Origin: Deltaproteobacteria bacterium
GTDB taxonomy: Bacteria; Myxococcota_A; UBA9042; PHBI01
DNA: 33,949 bases
NCBI GenBank assembly: GCA_016792665.1
Contig: JAEUKJ010000092.1
Coordinates: 1 to 33,949 of the forward strand
Direction: 5' to 3'
In this document: positions 1 through 7,558 of the stretch, piece by piece
How positions within the stretch are numbered: position 1 is the stretch's first letter
How the letters are laid out: the number at the start of each line of letters is the position of its first letter
The notes under the pieces: model-generated
The model's database searches: none
Told to the model about the DNA's origin: nothing
What the model saw: only the letters and a program-made list of their open reading frames with translations
Program-made: the position numbers and the translations under genes

Positions 1-1
1 G

Positions 2-943
2 ACGACCGAGGTCTTCATCGGCCACTGGGACGGCTACGCGCCGACCCGCAACAACTACCACCTGCACTTCGACGGCACGGGCGTCCTGCGCATGGTGCCC
101 TGGGGGACCGACCAGACCTTCGGCAGTGACCTCGGGTGGTACGACGGCCAGGGCATCCTGCTCCAGGGGTGCGTCAACGATCCGGCGTGCCGCATCGCGT
201 GGGAGGACAAGCTCGCCGCGCTGGCAAACATCGTGAAGACGACCGGCTACCTCGGCTGGGCCGATGGCCTGGCGACGCACCTGCAAGCCAATGTCTCGAA
301 CGAGCCGCGCGAGGGCGGCGGCGACGTCGCCTCGGGGCTCGCGCAGGCGTGGGACTTCCTCTCGCGCCGCGCCGACGCGGTCGACTCCATCGTCTCGTGC
401 TCGCGCGACCCGCTGGCCGATCGCGACCACGATGGTCATGCCTGCGACCTCGACTGCGACGAGGACGACCCGACCCGCTACGTCGGGGCCGCCGAGATCT
501 GCGGTGACGGCATCGATCAGGACTGCAACGGTCGGCCGGACGACGGCGCGGACTGCCCGGATTGTTCGGCCGGGAGATACGACGGCCGGGCCTATTCCTT
601 CTGCTGGCGCGGCCGCACCTATCAGGCGGCCGCCGCGCGCTGCGCCCAGGACGGCATGCGGCTCGTCGTCATCAACTCGGCGGGCGAGAACAACTACCTC
701 CAGGCCCAGGTCAACCTGCGCGGCCAGGGCTCGTCCTGGATCGGTGCCGACGACCTCGCCCAGGAGGGGGTCTTCCGCTGGGCCGACGGAACGCGCGTGG
801 TGGATGGCTTCCAGCAGTGGCAGGGCGGCGAGCCGAACGACTACTTCGGCAACGAGGACTGCACGCAGATGTACGACTCCGGGAACTGGAACGACCTGCC
901 GTGCGACTACGAGATCCCGTCGATCTGCGAGGCGATCCCGTGA
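2..943 (+). CDS. C-terminal part of a CotH-kinase / MopE-like / C-type lectin surface protein (5' end outside window)
   Basis: The reading frame is open from base 2, so the start lies upstream. The first ~130 visible residues carry the CotH pattern of an HWDGY...RNNYHLH stretch followed by MVPWGTDQTFG, which in CotH kinases precedes the end of the kinase-like fold. Residues ~133-185 hold a MopE-type putative metal-binding motif (DHDGHACDLDCDEDDP, then EICGDGIDQDCNG). Residues ~187-313 form a C-type lectin domain with WIGADD, an EPN triplet (~277-279, the mannose-type calcium/sugar site in this family) and a WND triplet (~296-298), plus paired cysteines. CotH proteins are protein kinases of spore coats and surface proteins; the lectin end suggests carbohydrate binding outside the cell (inference). 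Its TGA overlaps the GTG of the next gene. Family calls are firm; substrate and ligand are unknown. Confidence 0.85.
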   Translation, partial: TTEVFIGHWDGYAPTRNNYHLHFDGTGVLRMVPWGTDQTFGSDLGWYDGQGILLQGCVNDPACRIAWEDKLAALANIVKTTGYLGWADGLATHLQANVSNEPREGGGDVASGLAQAWDFLSRRADAVDSIVSCSRDPLADRDHDGHACDLDCDEDDPTRYVGAAEICGDGIDQDCNGRPDDGADCPDCSAGRYDGRAYSFCWRGRTYQAAAARCAQDGMRLVVINSAGENNYLQAQVNLRGQGSSWIGADDLAQEGVFRWADGTRVVDGFQQWQGGEPNDYFGNEDCTQMYDSGNWNDLPCDYEIPSICEAIP

Positions 944-1323
944 GGCAGCGCGCCCTGGTTCGCGCGTGCCTGCTGTTGCTCGCCAGCGTGCTCTTCGGCG
1001 CGTGCCTGGCGCGTCCGCCGCACCTCGTCGAGCCCTTCTTGAACACGAGCCCGGGGCAGGAGGACACGCTCGAGAGCAGCGCGTGGCTGGTCGATCCGCA
1101 GCGCGGCGATCGCTATGCGGTCGCGGGGGCGGACCTCCTCTGGCGCGACGAGGCGCGCATCGGACCGGCCGATGACCAGACCGGTCGCTGCGCCGTGAGG
1201 CCGGACGGCACCGTGACCTTCAAGACCCCGCGCACCCCCGGCGAGTGGCCGTGCCTCCTCCGTGCGTGCCGCGAGACGTGCAAGGTCGGGCGCGTGACCT
1301 TCGTGGTGAAGCACCACCCCTGA
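940..1323 (+). CDS. small putative lipoprotein
   Basis: A 127-residue product starts at GTG 940, which overlaps the upstream stop as GTGA and indicates translational coupling. The N-terminus has Arg residues, a hydrophobic stretch (VRACLLLLASVLFGAC) and a lipobox ending LFGAC, so a lipid-anchored protein is likely. The mature part is short, with a few cysteines (RCAV, PCLL, ACRETCK) that could form disulfides, and the run PDGTVTFKTPRTPGEWPC resembles the end of an Ig-like fold. I do not recognise a family. Its coupling to the CotH-lectin gene suggests the two act together at the envelope. The stop at 1321-1323 lies two bases from the stop of the convergent ribonuclease gene. Confidence 0.7.
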   Translation: MRQRALVRACLLLLASVLFGACLARPPHLVEPFLNTSPGQEDTLESSAWLVDPQRGDRYAVAGADLLWRDEARIGPADDQTGRCAVRPDGTVTFKTPRTPGEWPCLLRACRETCKVGRVTFVVKHHP

Positions 1324-1325
1324 GC

Positions 1326-2948
1326 TCAGGCGTGCGCGATGGCCAGGACCCAGCGGTCGCGGCTGTCGTCGTGGCGCACGACGCGGAGGGCGACGCGCTG
1401 TCCGAGAACGAAGCTGCGCTCACCGTCGGGGCCGGTCGTCGACAGCGTCGTGGGCGTCAACGACCAGCGCGGGCCGAGGTCGCGGGCGTACACCTTCAGC
1501 TCGAGCGGGGGCTCGTCGATGAGGACGTAGAGTCGGTCGGGTCCGAGGCCGACGAGCGTGCCGACCCGCTCGGGGGCGTCGCCGTGTGCGAGGTCGGCCG
1601 CGAGGGTCGCGTCGATGACGAGCTGGTTCGCGGCCTTGGTGAGCTCGTGCTGGAGGTCCTTCGCACGGTTGGCGGCGGCGATGACCGCGATGCGCAGCTC
1701 CTCGTCCTCGAGGTCGGGGCGCGGCGGCTCGAGCCCGAGTGCCTCGAGGGCTTCCTTGTGCGTGAAGATGCCGACGACCTCGCGCATGGGGGACGAGAAG
1801 CGCGCGTAGCACGGCGCGCCGACCCCGAAGTGCAGGCCGGGCTCGGCCGAGAACGTCGAGCGCTGATTCAGCAGCAGGGCCTGTCGCTGTAGCGTCAGAG
1901 CGAGCCCCGCGAGGCTCGGGTCGTCGGTCTGCGCGGCCTCGATCCGCTCGAGCCAGGCGGCCAGCGACTCGGCGCGCGCGTCCCAGGCGAGGGCGCGTGG
2001 GCGACCGTGGGCTTCAATCAAGGCGCGCGTCATGGCCGCGAACGCGGTGAGGTCGGGGGCCATCGGGGCCGGGTGCACGCGGAAGATCGCCTGCGTGCCG
2101 GGCGCTGAACGCGCCGCCAGGAAGCGGGCCCCCTCGACGTTCACGAGCAGCGAGATCTGTTCGTTCATACGGTCGCTCTCGTACCGCTTGCTCTCGAAGG
2201 CGATGAAGGCGCGGCCCCGCGGATCGGCGAAGCCGATGTCGACCTCGATGCGCTGGTACTGCACGACGTGTCGCGCCTCGGCCAGGCGGACGCGCCTCCG
2301 TCCGACCTCGCGCAAGAGCTCGAGCGAGTGCGAGAAGTCCTGGCCTGCCAATGGGCGCGCGGGGTCGTCGGGTGCCAGCCCATCCCAGTGGCGCTGCACC
2401 TGGCGGTAGCTGAGCTTGCGACGGCTCGTGACGAGGGCGCGTTCGATGCCGACGGCGCGCGCGTCTCCGTCAGGGCCCAGCACCACGCGAAACAGCAGCG
2501 CCCGTCGCGGGACCGCCTCGTTCAGGCTCACGAGGTCTTCGGAGAGGACGCGCGGCAACATCGGCACGACCAACCCGGGCAGGTAGTACGAGACCGCGCG
2601 TGCGAGGGCCTCGGTGAAGAGCGCCGAGCCCGGGCGCACATAGTAGGCCGCGTCGGCGAGGGCGTAGTAGACGGTGGCCTCGTCCTCCCCCGGGCCATCG
2701 ACCAGACACAGGGCTTGGTCCAGGTCGCGGCTGTCGTCGTTGTCGATGGTGACGAAGGGCAAGGCACGCCGATCGGCAAGGCTCGGGTCGTCGAAGCCCG
2801 GGGCCGCGACGTGGGCCCGCGCCTCGGCGAGGCAGGCCTCGGGGTGCTCGGGCGCGAGCTTGAAGCGGCGCGCGAGGGCGAGGACCTCTTCGCGCGCGGT
2901 CGGGGAGGCGGTCTCGGTCGGCGTCGGCGTCGTCACATGGGTCGTCAT
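1326..2948 (-). CDS. RNB-domain exoribonuclease (RNase II/R-like)
   Basis: The 540-residue product carries the RNB catalytic core. TIDNDDSRDLDQA (residues ~67-79) is the metal-site motif, followed by YALADAAYYV, YYLPGLVVPMLP and a late SSPMREVVGIFTHKE block that corresponds to the conserved SPIRR region. The C-terminal ~80 residues (VGTLVGLGPDRLYVLIDEPPLELKV...) look like an S1/OB fold for RNA binding. The N-terminal cold-shock domains of RNase II/R are absent, so this is a short form. The family acts as a 3'-5' single-strand exoribonuclease in RNA turnover. The fourth acidic position of the D-x5-D-x-D-D motif is Gln here (DLDQ). I chose ATG 2948 because the reading frame upstream of it (to 3014) looks unlike a domain. 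The gene faces the lipoprotein at 3085 across a divergent promoter region. Confidence 0.9.
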   Translation of the reverse strand: MTTHVTTPTPTETASPTAREEVLALARRFKLAPEHPEACLAEARAHVAAPGFDDPSLADRRALPFVTIDNDDSRDLDQALCLVDGPGEDEATVYYALADAAYYVRPGSALFTEALARAVSYYLPGLVVPMLPRVLSEDLVSLNEAVPRRALLFRVVLGPDGDARAVGIERALVTSRRKLSYRQVQRHWDGLAPDDPARPLAGQDFSHSLELLREVGRRRVRLAEARHVVQYQRIEVDIGFADPRGRAFIAFESKRYESDRMNEQISLLVNVEGARFLAARSAPGTQAIFRVHPAPMAPDLTAFAAMTRALIEAHGRPRALAWDARAESLAAWLERIEAAQTDDPSLAGLALTLQRQALLLNQRSTFSAEPGLHFGVGAPCYARFSSPMREVVGIFTHKEALEALGLEPPRPDLEDEELRIAVIAAANRAKDLQHELTKAANQLVIDATLAADLAHGDAPERVGTLVGLGPDRLYVLIDEPPLELKVYARDLGPRWSLTPTTLSTTGPDGERSFVLGQRVALRVVRHDDSRDRWVLAIAHA

Positions 2949-3013
2949 TGCCGCACACCCTACCGCGCTCTCGGCGTTCGTCCCACCGCGCGCATGGGCT
3001 GGGTGCGTGAACA

Positions 3014-3042
3014 TTGTTTACATCTGCAACCGCCGCTACCTT
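3014..3042 (+). promoter_or_regulatory. candidate sigma-70-like promoter for the lipoprotein cluster
   Basis: TTGTTT (3014-3019) and TACCTT (3037-3042) are separated by 17 bases in a locally AT-richer stretch, about 43 bases before ATG 3085. Each hexamer matches the E. coli consensus at only three positions, so this is a weak match read by eye. Confidence 0.3.
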
Positions 3043-3084
3043 CGGCCCTGCGCGCGTGGTATCGAACGCAAGCGGAGGTAGTCG

Positions 3085-3894
3085 ATGCGTCGGTCGCTCG
3101 CTGTGCTCATCAGTGCATTCTCGGTCGGGGTGGCCTGCGACGATCCCGGCGGCACCTCAGGCGTCGCGCCTGGCGATGTCCGAACCGACACCGTGGCCGA
3201 CACGCTCGACACGTCGGCGCCCGACGTCGACACGCTCGACACGCTCGACACGTCCACGCCCGACACGACGCCGGACACCACGCCCGACACGCGTGACACC
3301 ACCCCGGACGACTCGACGGCCAGCACCTGCGCCCTCGGCTGCATCCCGGTCTCGACCTCCACGGCCCCGACCGGGGTCGTCTTCAAGCAGTACGCGAGCG
3401 GCCCGGCTCCGACGCTGCGCGGTGGCGCCGCCCCGTCCGGGGACTGGGTCCTCCGCGGCGTCGACATCCACCCGAACCAGACCTTCGCCGACGGCATCGA
3501 GGTCACCCTCGCCAACCACGGTGCCACCGCCGGCCGCGCTTCCTTCGGGGGCGACGCTGCGGCCATGGCCCTCGACCTCGATCTCCAGGTGACGGTGACC
3601 GCCTTCGGTTCGACCGGCACCGACTCCGCGCGCCGCCTGGTCGCCGTCGGTGGGTGCCACGCGGTCTCGGGGACGCGCCTCACCGGGCAGCTCTCGACCT
3701 GCGCCCAGGGCTTTCCGGCCGGCAGCGCCGTCCCGTCGAGCCTCGACTTCGAGCTGGGGACGGGCAAGCTCTCGCTCGGCCTCATGCTCACGCGCGAGAC
3801 GATCATCTCGCTCTTGCCGGCCGACCAGCAGGAGGCGGCCGACTTCGCCGTCACCGGGTCCCTCTACCTCGTGGCGAAGTTCGAGAAGCCGTGA
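3085..3894 (+). CDS. DT-rich-linker lipoprotein (paralog of the product at 5477-6472)
   Basis: A 269-residue product begins with a signal sequence and lipobox (SVGVAC, Cys18). Residues ~30-75 form a low-complexity acidic/threonine linker of repeated DT, DTLDTS and TPDTTPDT units, typical of surface lipoproteins in Myxococcota. The C-terminal ~190 residues form a globular domain with two early cysteines (CALGC) and two later ones (GGCHAV, STC). This domain aligns over its length with the protein at 5477-6472: VDIHPNQTF versus VDIYQKDTV-like spacing, and ADFAVTGSLYLVAKFE versus AGFAITGPLRLVLKFE at the C-terminus. Function is unknown; a cell-surface location is inferred. An AG-rich sequence (AAGCGGAGG) lies 5-10 bases before ATG. 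The stop overlaps the GTG of the metalloprotease gene, so the two are coupled. Confidence 0.85.
   Translation: MRRSLAVLISAFSVGVACDDPGGTSGVAPGDVRTDTVADTLDTSAPDVDTLDTLDTSTPDTTPDTTPDTRDTTPDDSTASTCALGCIPVSTSTAPTGVVFKQYASGPAPTLRGGAAPSGDWVLRGVDIHPNQTFADGIEVTLANHGATAGRASFGGDAAAMALDLDLQVTVTAFGSTGTDSARRLVAVGGCHAVSGTRLTGQLSTCAQGFPAGSAVPSSLDFELGTGKLSLGLMLTRETIISLLPADQQEAADFAVTGSLYLVAKFEKP
3228..3253 (+). repeat. 9-bp tandem repeat in the linker coding region
   Basis: The unit CGACACGCT occurs twice in full and once in part. The period is a multiple of three, so copy-number change by slippage would lengthen or shorten the DT linker without a frameshift. Confidence 0.8.
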
Positions 3895-5381
3895 ACCCCA
3901 CTCGCCCCCGCGCGGTCCTTGCGATAGCCCTCTTTGCGCTGGCCTCGTTCGCGGGCTGCGGTGACGACCCCGCCAGCGGTTCCTCCGACGCCGACACGTC
4001 CGACACCGAGGTCGCGCCCGACGTGGCGGAGGTCGCCGACGACGCGGACACCGCCGAGCCCGACGCCGACGCGACCGACACCGTCGACCCCGACGTCGCC
4101 GACACCCTCGCGCCCGATGTCGCGGACACCGCCGCGCCCGATGTCGCCGACACCTTCGAGCCCTGGGACGGAAACCCCGGCTCGACCGAGCGTCTCGACG
4201 AAGAGCTCATCCCCTGCGACGAGCCGCAGTACTGGCCCTTCGTCATCAAGTCGCAGCTCCGTCCGCTGCGCGTCCACTACCGCGTCCCGGGCGACGCCTC
4301 CGCCGCGCGCGACGTGCTGCACGAGCTCGAGACCGCGTGGCGCATCGAGGTCGACGAGATCGGCTGGGCCGCGCCGCTCGACGACCACGGCACCTGCGGC
4401 GACGACGGCGCCTTCGACGCCTTCCTCTGGCGCGACTTCCCGTACGCCTATGTCGACGTGCTCGACGACAACCCGCTGACCGCATGGGACGACGGCTATC
4501 CCTACATGGTCATCGACCCGTTCAACGAGTTCGGCGGCAACGAGCTCCCCGCCACGGTCGCGCACGAGTTCAACCACGCGTGCCAGGCGGCCTACGACTG
4601 GAACGACGTGACCTTCATCTACGAGGCCACCTCGACCTTCATGGAGGACGAGGTCCACGACGGCCACAACAGCTACGCCACGCTGCTCTTCGACTTCCAG
4701 GGGCACCCCGACTGGTCCATCGACCGGAACGACGACTACGAGACCTGGTACATGTACGGCGCCATGCTCTGGCTGCGCTACCTCCGCGACCGCTTCTTCG
4801 AAGGCCGCCCCGAGTTCATCGTGCGACTCTGGGAGGGCATGCGCTCGCCGCCCGGCCGGAACGAGCCCGACTACGTCGACAGCGTGGACGCGCTGCTCGC
4901 GCCTTTCGGTCGCAGCTTCGCCGACACCGTCCTCGAGTTCGCGCGCTGGCGCTGGTACGTGCGCGACCGCGACGACGGCATCCACCTGGAAGAAGCCGGG
5001 GGCTGGCCGCGCGACGCCGTCCCGAAGGTCGCCGCCACGCTGACCTCGGCCGGCGGCACCGCCACCGTGCGCCCCATGATGACCGGGACCTCCTACATCG
5101 ACGTGACCGGCACGGCCGGCCAGGCGGTCACGGTCAGCCTCGAGACCACCGTCGCCGAGAGCTCGGTCCGCTTCGTGGTCCAGGCGCTGCCGGGCGTCGA
5201 CGGCTCGGACGGCGAGTTCCTCGAGCTCCCGGCCCGCGTCGCGCTCACCGACGTCAGCGGCAAGGTGATGCGCACGATCGTCGTCACCGCGCTCCCGGGC
5301 GTCGACGGTGACATCGACCCCGACCTGCGCACCGACGAACGGTTCACCGCGGCCATCAAGGTCGCCCCGATCGCGCCCTGA
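3891..5381 (+). CDS. lipoprotein zinc metalloprotease (HEFNH), resembling the MXAN_6640-type family
   Basis: A 496-residue product starts at GTG 3891 within the upstream stop (GTGA). It has a hydrophobic N-terminus with lipobox SFAGC (Cys23), then a linker of DT and APDVADT repeats (~31-88). The catalytic part contains TVAHEFNHACQ, giving the zinc motif H225-E226-x-x-H229, followed by YEATSTFMEDEV where E245 or E252 could be the third ligand, as in gluzincins. Downstream, YMYGAMLWLRYLRDRFFEG fits the helical subdomain. The C-terminal ~120 residues (from ~375) look like a beta-sandwich domain. The product is probably a secreted, lipid-anchored peptidase. The family name is from memory of similar myxobacterial proteins; the zinc motif itself is seen directly. 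It lies between two paralogous lipoproteins, possible partners or substrates. Confidence 0.82.
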   Translation: MNPTRPRAVLAIALFALASFAGCGDDPASGSSDADTSDTEVAPDVAEVADDADTAEPDADATDTVDPDVADTLAPDVADTAAPDVADTFEPWDGNPGSTERLDEELIPCDEPQYWPFVIKSQLRPLRVHYRVPGDASAARDVLHELETAWRIEVDEIGWAAPLDDHGTCGDDGAFDAFLWRDFPYAYVDVLDDNPLTAWDDGYPYMVIDPFNEFGGNELPATVAHEFNHACQAAYDWNDVTFIYEATSTFMEDEVHDGHNSYATLLFDFQGHPDWSIDRNDDYETWYMYGAMLWLRYLRDRFFEGRPEFIVRLWEGMRSPPGRNEPDYVDSVDALLAPFGRSFADTVLEFARWRWYVRDRDDGIHLEEAGGWPRDAVPKVAATLTSAGGTATVRPMMTGTSYIDVTGTAGQAVTVSLETTVAESSVRFVVQALPGVDGSDGEFLELPARVALTDVSGKVMRTIVVTALPGVDGDIDPDLRTDERFTAAIKVAPIAP

Positions 5382-5433
5382 CGCGATCGCCAACAAGTGA
5401 GAGTTGCTATCACATCTGAGCGGCCCACGCCAG

Positions 5434-5468
5434 CCGTCAGCCTGGTCCTCCAGGCCTTCAGCGATGAG
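5434..5468 (+). repeat. diverged copy of the dispersed stem-loop repeat, in a 5' leader
   Basis: The stretch contains GCCTGG (5440-5445), a four-base loop, CCAGGC (5450-5455), then CTTC and an AGCGATGA tail. This matches the order and spacing of the 44-nt repeat units at 9117-9248, with a shortened stem. It lies just upstream of the Shine-Dalgarno (GAGAGG) of the gene at 5477, so it would be transcribed in that leader. Confidence 0.6.
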
Positions 5469-5476
5469 AGGTCACG

Positions 5477-6472
5477 ATGAAGCTGTCGTCGAAGTCGAAG
5501 TCGTCTCGGGGCACGTCGCAGTTCGCGCTCGCGGGTCCGGTCCTGGCCCTCTCGTTGCTCGCCTCGGCCTTCGTCGCGTGCGACGGCGACGCGGCTTCTG
5601 GCGTCACCCAGGACGGGCGTGACGGCGCCGAGCTCGACGCGGCCGACACGAGCATGGCCGACACGAACGCGACCGATACCCTCGACACGACCGATACCCT
5701 CGACACGGCCGTTGTCCCCGACACGATCGACGCGGTCGACGCGACCGACACGGCGCCGCCGCCCGACACGACCCCCGACACGACGCCCGACACCCTCGTC
5801 GACACCACGCCCGACACGACCCCGGACGTCGCTGACACCACGCCCGAGGACACCGCGCCCGAGACCTCGCCCGAGGTCATCGACACCTGCACGGCCGAGT
5901 GCCCCGTCGTCGCGCAGGGCCCCTCCGGCGTCACCATCGCGCTGCAGGCCCGCACCCTGGCGGCCCCCGACCTGAAGGGCCTCCTCGACGCCGCCACCGC
6001 CCCGCGCGGGCGCTTCGAGCTGAAGTCCATCGACGTCTATCAGAAGGACACCGTGTCCTCCTTCGTGGGCCTCACCATCACGAACAAGGGGGACACGGCC
6101 GGCGCCGCCGTCATCGACCCCGACGTGTGGGCCCTCCGCCTCCTCCTCGACCTCCAGGTCGACGTGAGCGCCATCGGCCAGAACTTCGGGACCGCGAACC
6201 GCAGCGAGCTGCTCGGCGGCGGCTGCTACACCATCGCCGAGGCCCTCATCGAGAGCGACCTCGCGCACTGCGCCGCCGCGTGGCCCGAGGGCGCCGAGGT
6301 CCCTGACCGCGCCGAGTTCGAGTACGACCAACCCGCCGGCAAGCTCGCCCTGAAGATCGAGCTCTCGAAGGACTTCCTCCTCTCTTTCGTGCCCGCCGAA
6401 TACGCCGCGCTCGCGGGCTTCGCCATCACCGGCCCGCTGCGCCTGGTGCTGAAGTTCGAGGCCGCCCCGTGA
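5477..6472 (+). CDS. DT-rich-linker lipoprotein (paralog of the product at 3085-3894)
   Basis: A 331-residue product has a long n-region, a hydrophobic stretch and lipobox FVAC (Cys35). A linker of ~100 residues follows, made of ADT, TDTLDT and PDTTPDT units and longer than in the paralog. The C-terminal ~195 residues align with the protein at 3085: CTAEC against CALGC, a shared LTITNKGDTAGAAV / VTLANHGATAGRAS block, LLDLQVDVSAIG against DLDLQVTVTAFG, and a common ending ...AITGPLRLVLKFE. ATG 5477 follows GAGAGG at a 5-base spacing. The stop overlaps the GTG of the DUF2804 gene, so translation is coupled. Function is unknown; the duplicated domain around the metalloprotease suggests a surface assembly (inference). 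Confidence 0.85.
   Translation: MKLSSKSKSSRGTSQFALAGPVLALSLLASAFVACDGDAASGVTQDGRDGAELDAADTSMADTNATDTLDTTDTLDTAVVPDTIDAVDATDTAPPPDTTPDTTPDTLVDTTPDTTPDVADTTPEDTAPETSPEVIDTCTAECPVVAQGPSGVTIALQARTLAAPDLKGLLDAATAPRGRFELKSIDVYQKDTVSSFVGLTITNKGDTAGAAVIDPDVWALRLLLDLQVDVSAIGQNFGTANRSELLGGGCYTIAEALIESDLAHCAAAWPEGAEVPDRAEFEYDQPAGKLALKIELSKDFLLSFVPAEYAALAGFAITGPLRLVLKFEAAP
5671..5706 (+). repeat. 18-bp perfect tandem duplication in the linker coding region
   Basis: Two identical, adjacent 18-base units (5671-5688 and 5689-5706, beginning GACCGATACC) encode a repeated TDTLDT segment. The period keeps the frame, so the linker can vary in length. Confidence 0.9.
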
Positions 6473-7536
6473 GCGCCTCGCCCGACGCCGACGACTTCCT
6501 GCCGGTTCCCGCCGGCCCGGTCGACGAGAGCGGCCGCATCCGCGTCGGTCGCTACGCGGGCGCCCTCGACATCGTGCGCTGGGGCTACCCGGACGGCTGG
6601 CTCGCGGGCCAGTTCAAGCGCGCCCTCGGCCGCAAGCGCTGGTTCCAGGCCGGCGTCTTCGACGACAAGCGCGTCATCCTCGTGCGCGTCATCGACCACG
6701 GCCTCTTCGGCACCGGCATCGTGTGGGTCGCCGAGCTCGACACCGGGCGCACCACCCTCGAGCATCGCCTCCTTGGCATCCCACTCGCCAACCTCGTGGT
6801 CGGTCCCTTCGCGGGGCGCGGCGCCGACGCCCACGTGACCTTGCCGAACGCCCGCCTCCGCCTCGGCCGCGACCCCTCCTCGACCGCCTGGCACCTCACG
6901 GCCCACGTCCCCGGCCACGCCCTCTCGATCGAGCTCGACACGCGGAACGCGCCGACGCCCGTCATGCTGGTGGGCGAGCCGCGCACCGGCGACGGCGTCC
7001 TCGTGCAGCGCTTCGTCGGGCTCGAGGCGCGCGGTACGGTGCGCGTGCGCAGCGAGGTCATGCCGCTCGGGCCCAAGGCCCAGGGCTTCCTCGAGTACGG
7101 CAACGGCTTCTTTCCGCGCCCCCTCGCGTGGTCGACCGCGCTCGTCGCAGGCCCACCCTGGGCCTTCGTCTCCGACCTCCCGACCTTCGACGTCGCCGGG
7201 CAACCCGGCTCGGGCGAGAACACCCTCTGGGACGGGGCGCTCCCGAAGCTCCTGGCCTCGGCGCACCTCGAGGGCTCGGCCGACACGCGCGACCCGTGGC
7301 AGGTCTCGACCTCGGACGGGGCCCTCGCCCTCGCGTTCTATCCGCGCTGCATCCTCACCGAGACCAGCGGCCTCGGCTCGGTCGTGTCCGCGGGCAGCCT
7401 GGCCTCGCAAGGCCTTGGGCGGACGATGCGCCACGCGGTGGTGGCGGGCCGCTTCGAAGGCACGCTGCGCACCGCCAGCGGCGTCCAGCAGGTCGAGCGC
7501 TGGGGCCTCTGCGAAGCCCGCGCCTTCGGGACCTGA
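6469..7536 (+). CDS. DUF2804 family protein
   Basis: A 355-residue product starts at GTG 6469, overlapping the previous stop as GTGA. Its blocks follow DUF2804 order: RRWxxx-like GRKRWFQAGVFDDKRVILV, a VADLDTGR-like VAELDTGRTTLEHR, then LVGEP, GPKAQGFLEYGNGFFPRPLAW (the family's DWGRGxWPYRT position), SGENTLWDGALPKL and DPWQVSTSDGALALAFYPR, ending with GRFEGTLRTASG. The biochemical role of DUF2804 is not established; the family has been described as lipocalin-like in outline. There is no signal peptide. Between residues ~303 and 320 the frame includes an in-frame copy of the dispersed repeat (7391-7422), which adds residues not expected from the family pattern. Coupling to a lipoprotein gene is notable. 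Confidence 0.78.
   Translation: MSASPDADDFLPVPAGPVDESGRIRVGRYAGALDIVRWGYPDGWLAGQFKRALGRKRWFQAGVFDDKRVILVRVIDHGLFGTGIVWVAELDTGRTTLEHRLLGIPLANLVVGPFAGRGADAHVTLPNARLRLGRDPSSTAWHLTAHVPGHALSIELDTRNAPTPVMLVGEPRTGDGVLVQRFVGLEARGTVRVRSEVMPLGPKAQGFLEYGNGFFPRPLAWSTALVAGPPWAFVSDLPTFDVAGQPGSGENTLWDGALPKLLASAHLEGSADTRDPWQVSTSDGALALAFYPRCILTETSGLGSVVSAGSLASQGLGRTMRHAVVAGRFEGTLRTASGVQQVERWGLCEARAFGT
7391..7422 (+). repeat. dispersed stem-loop repeat copy inside the DUF2804 coding region
   Basis: By eye, 30 of 32 bases match the unit at 21018-21049 (CGGGCAGCCTGGCCTCGC is identical, then two substitutions). It is read in frame as SAGSLASQGLGR. The two substitutions weaken the palindrome (CTCGCAAGGC in place of CTCGCCAGGC). 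Confidence 0.75.
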
Positions 7537-7558
7537 TCACCTCGAGAGCAACCACGTC

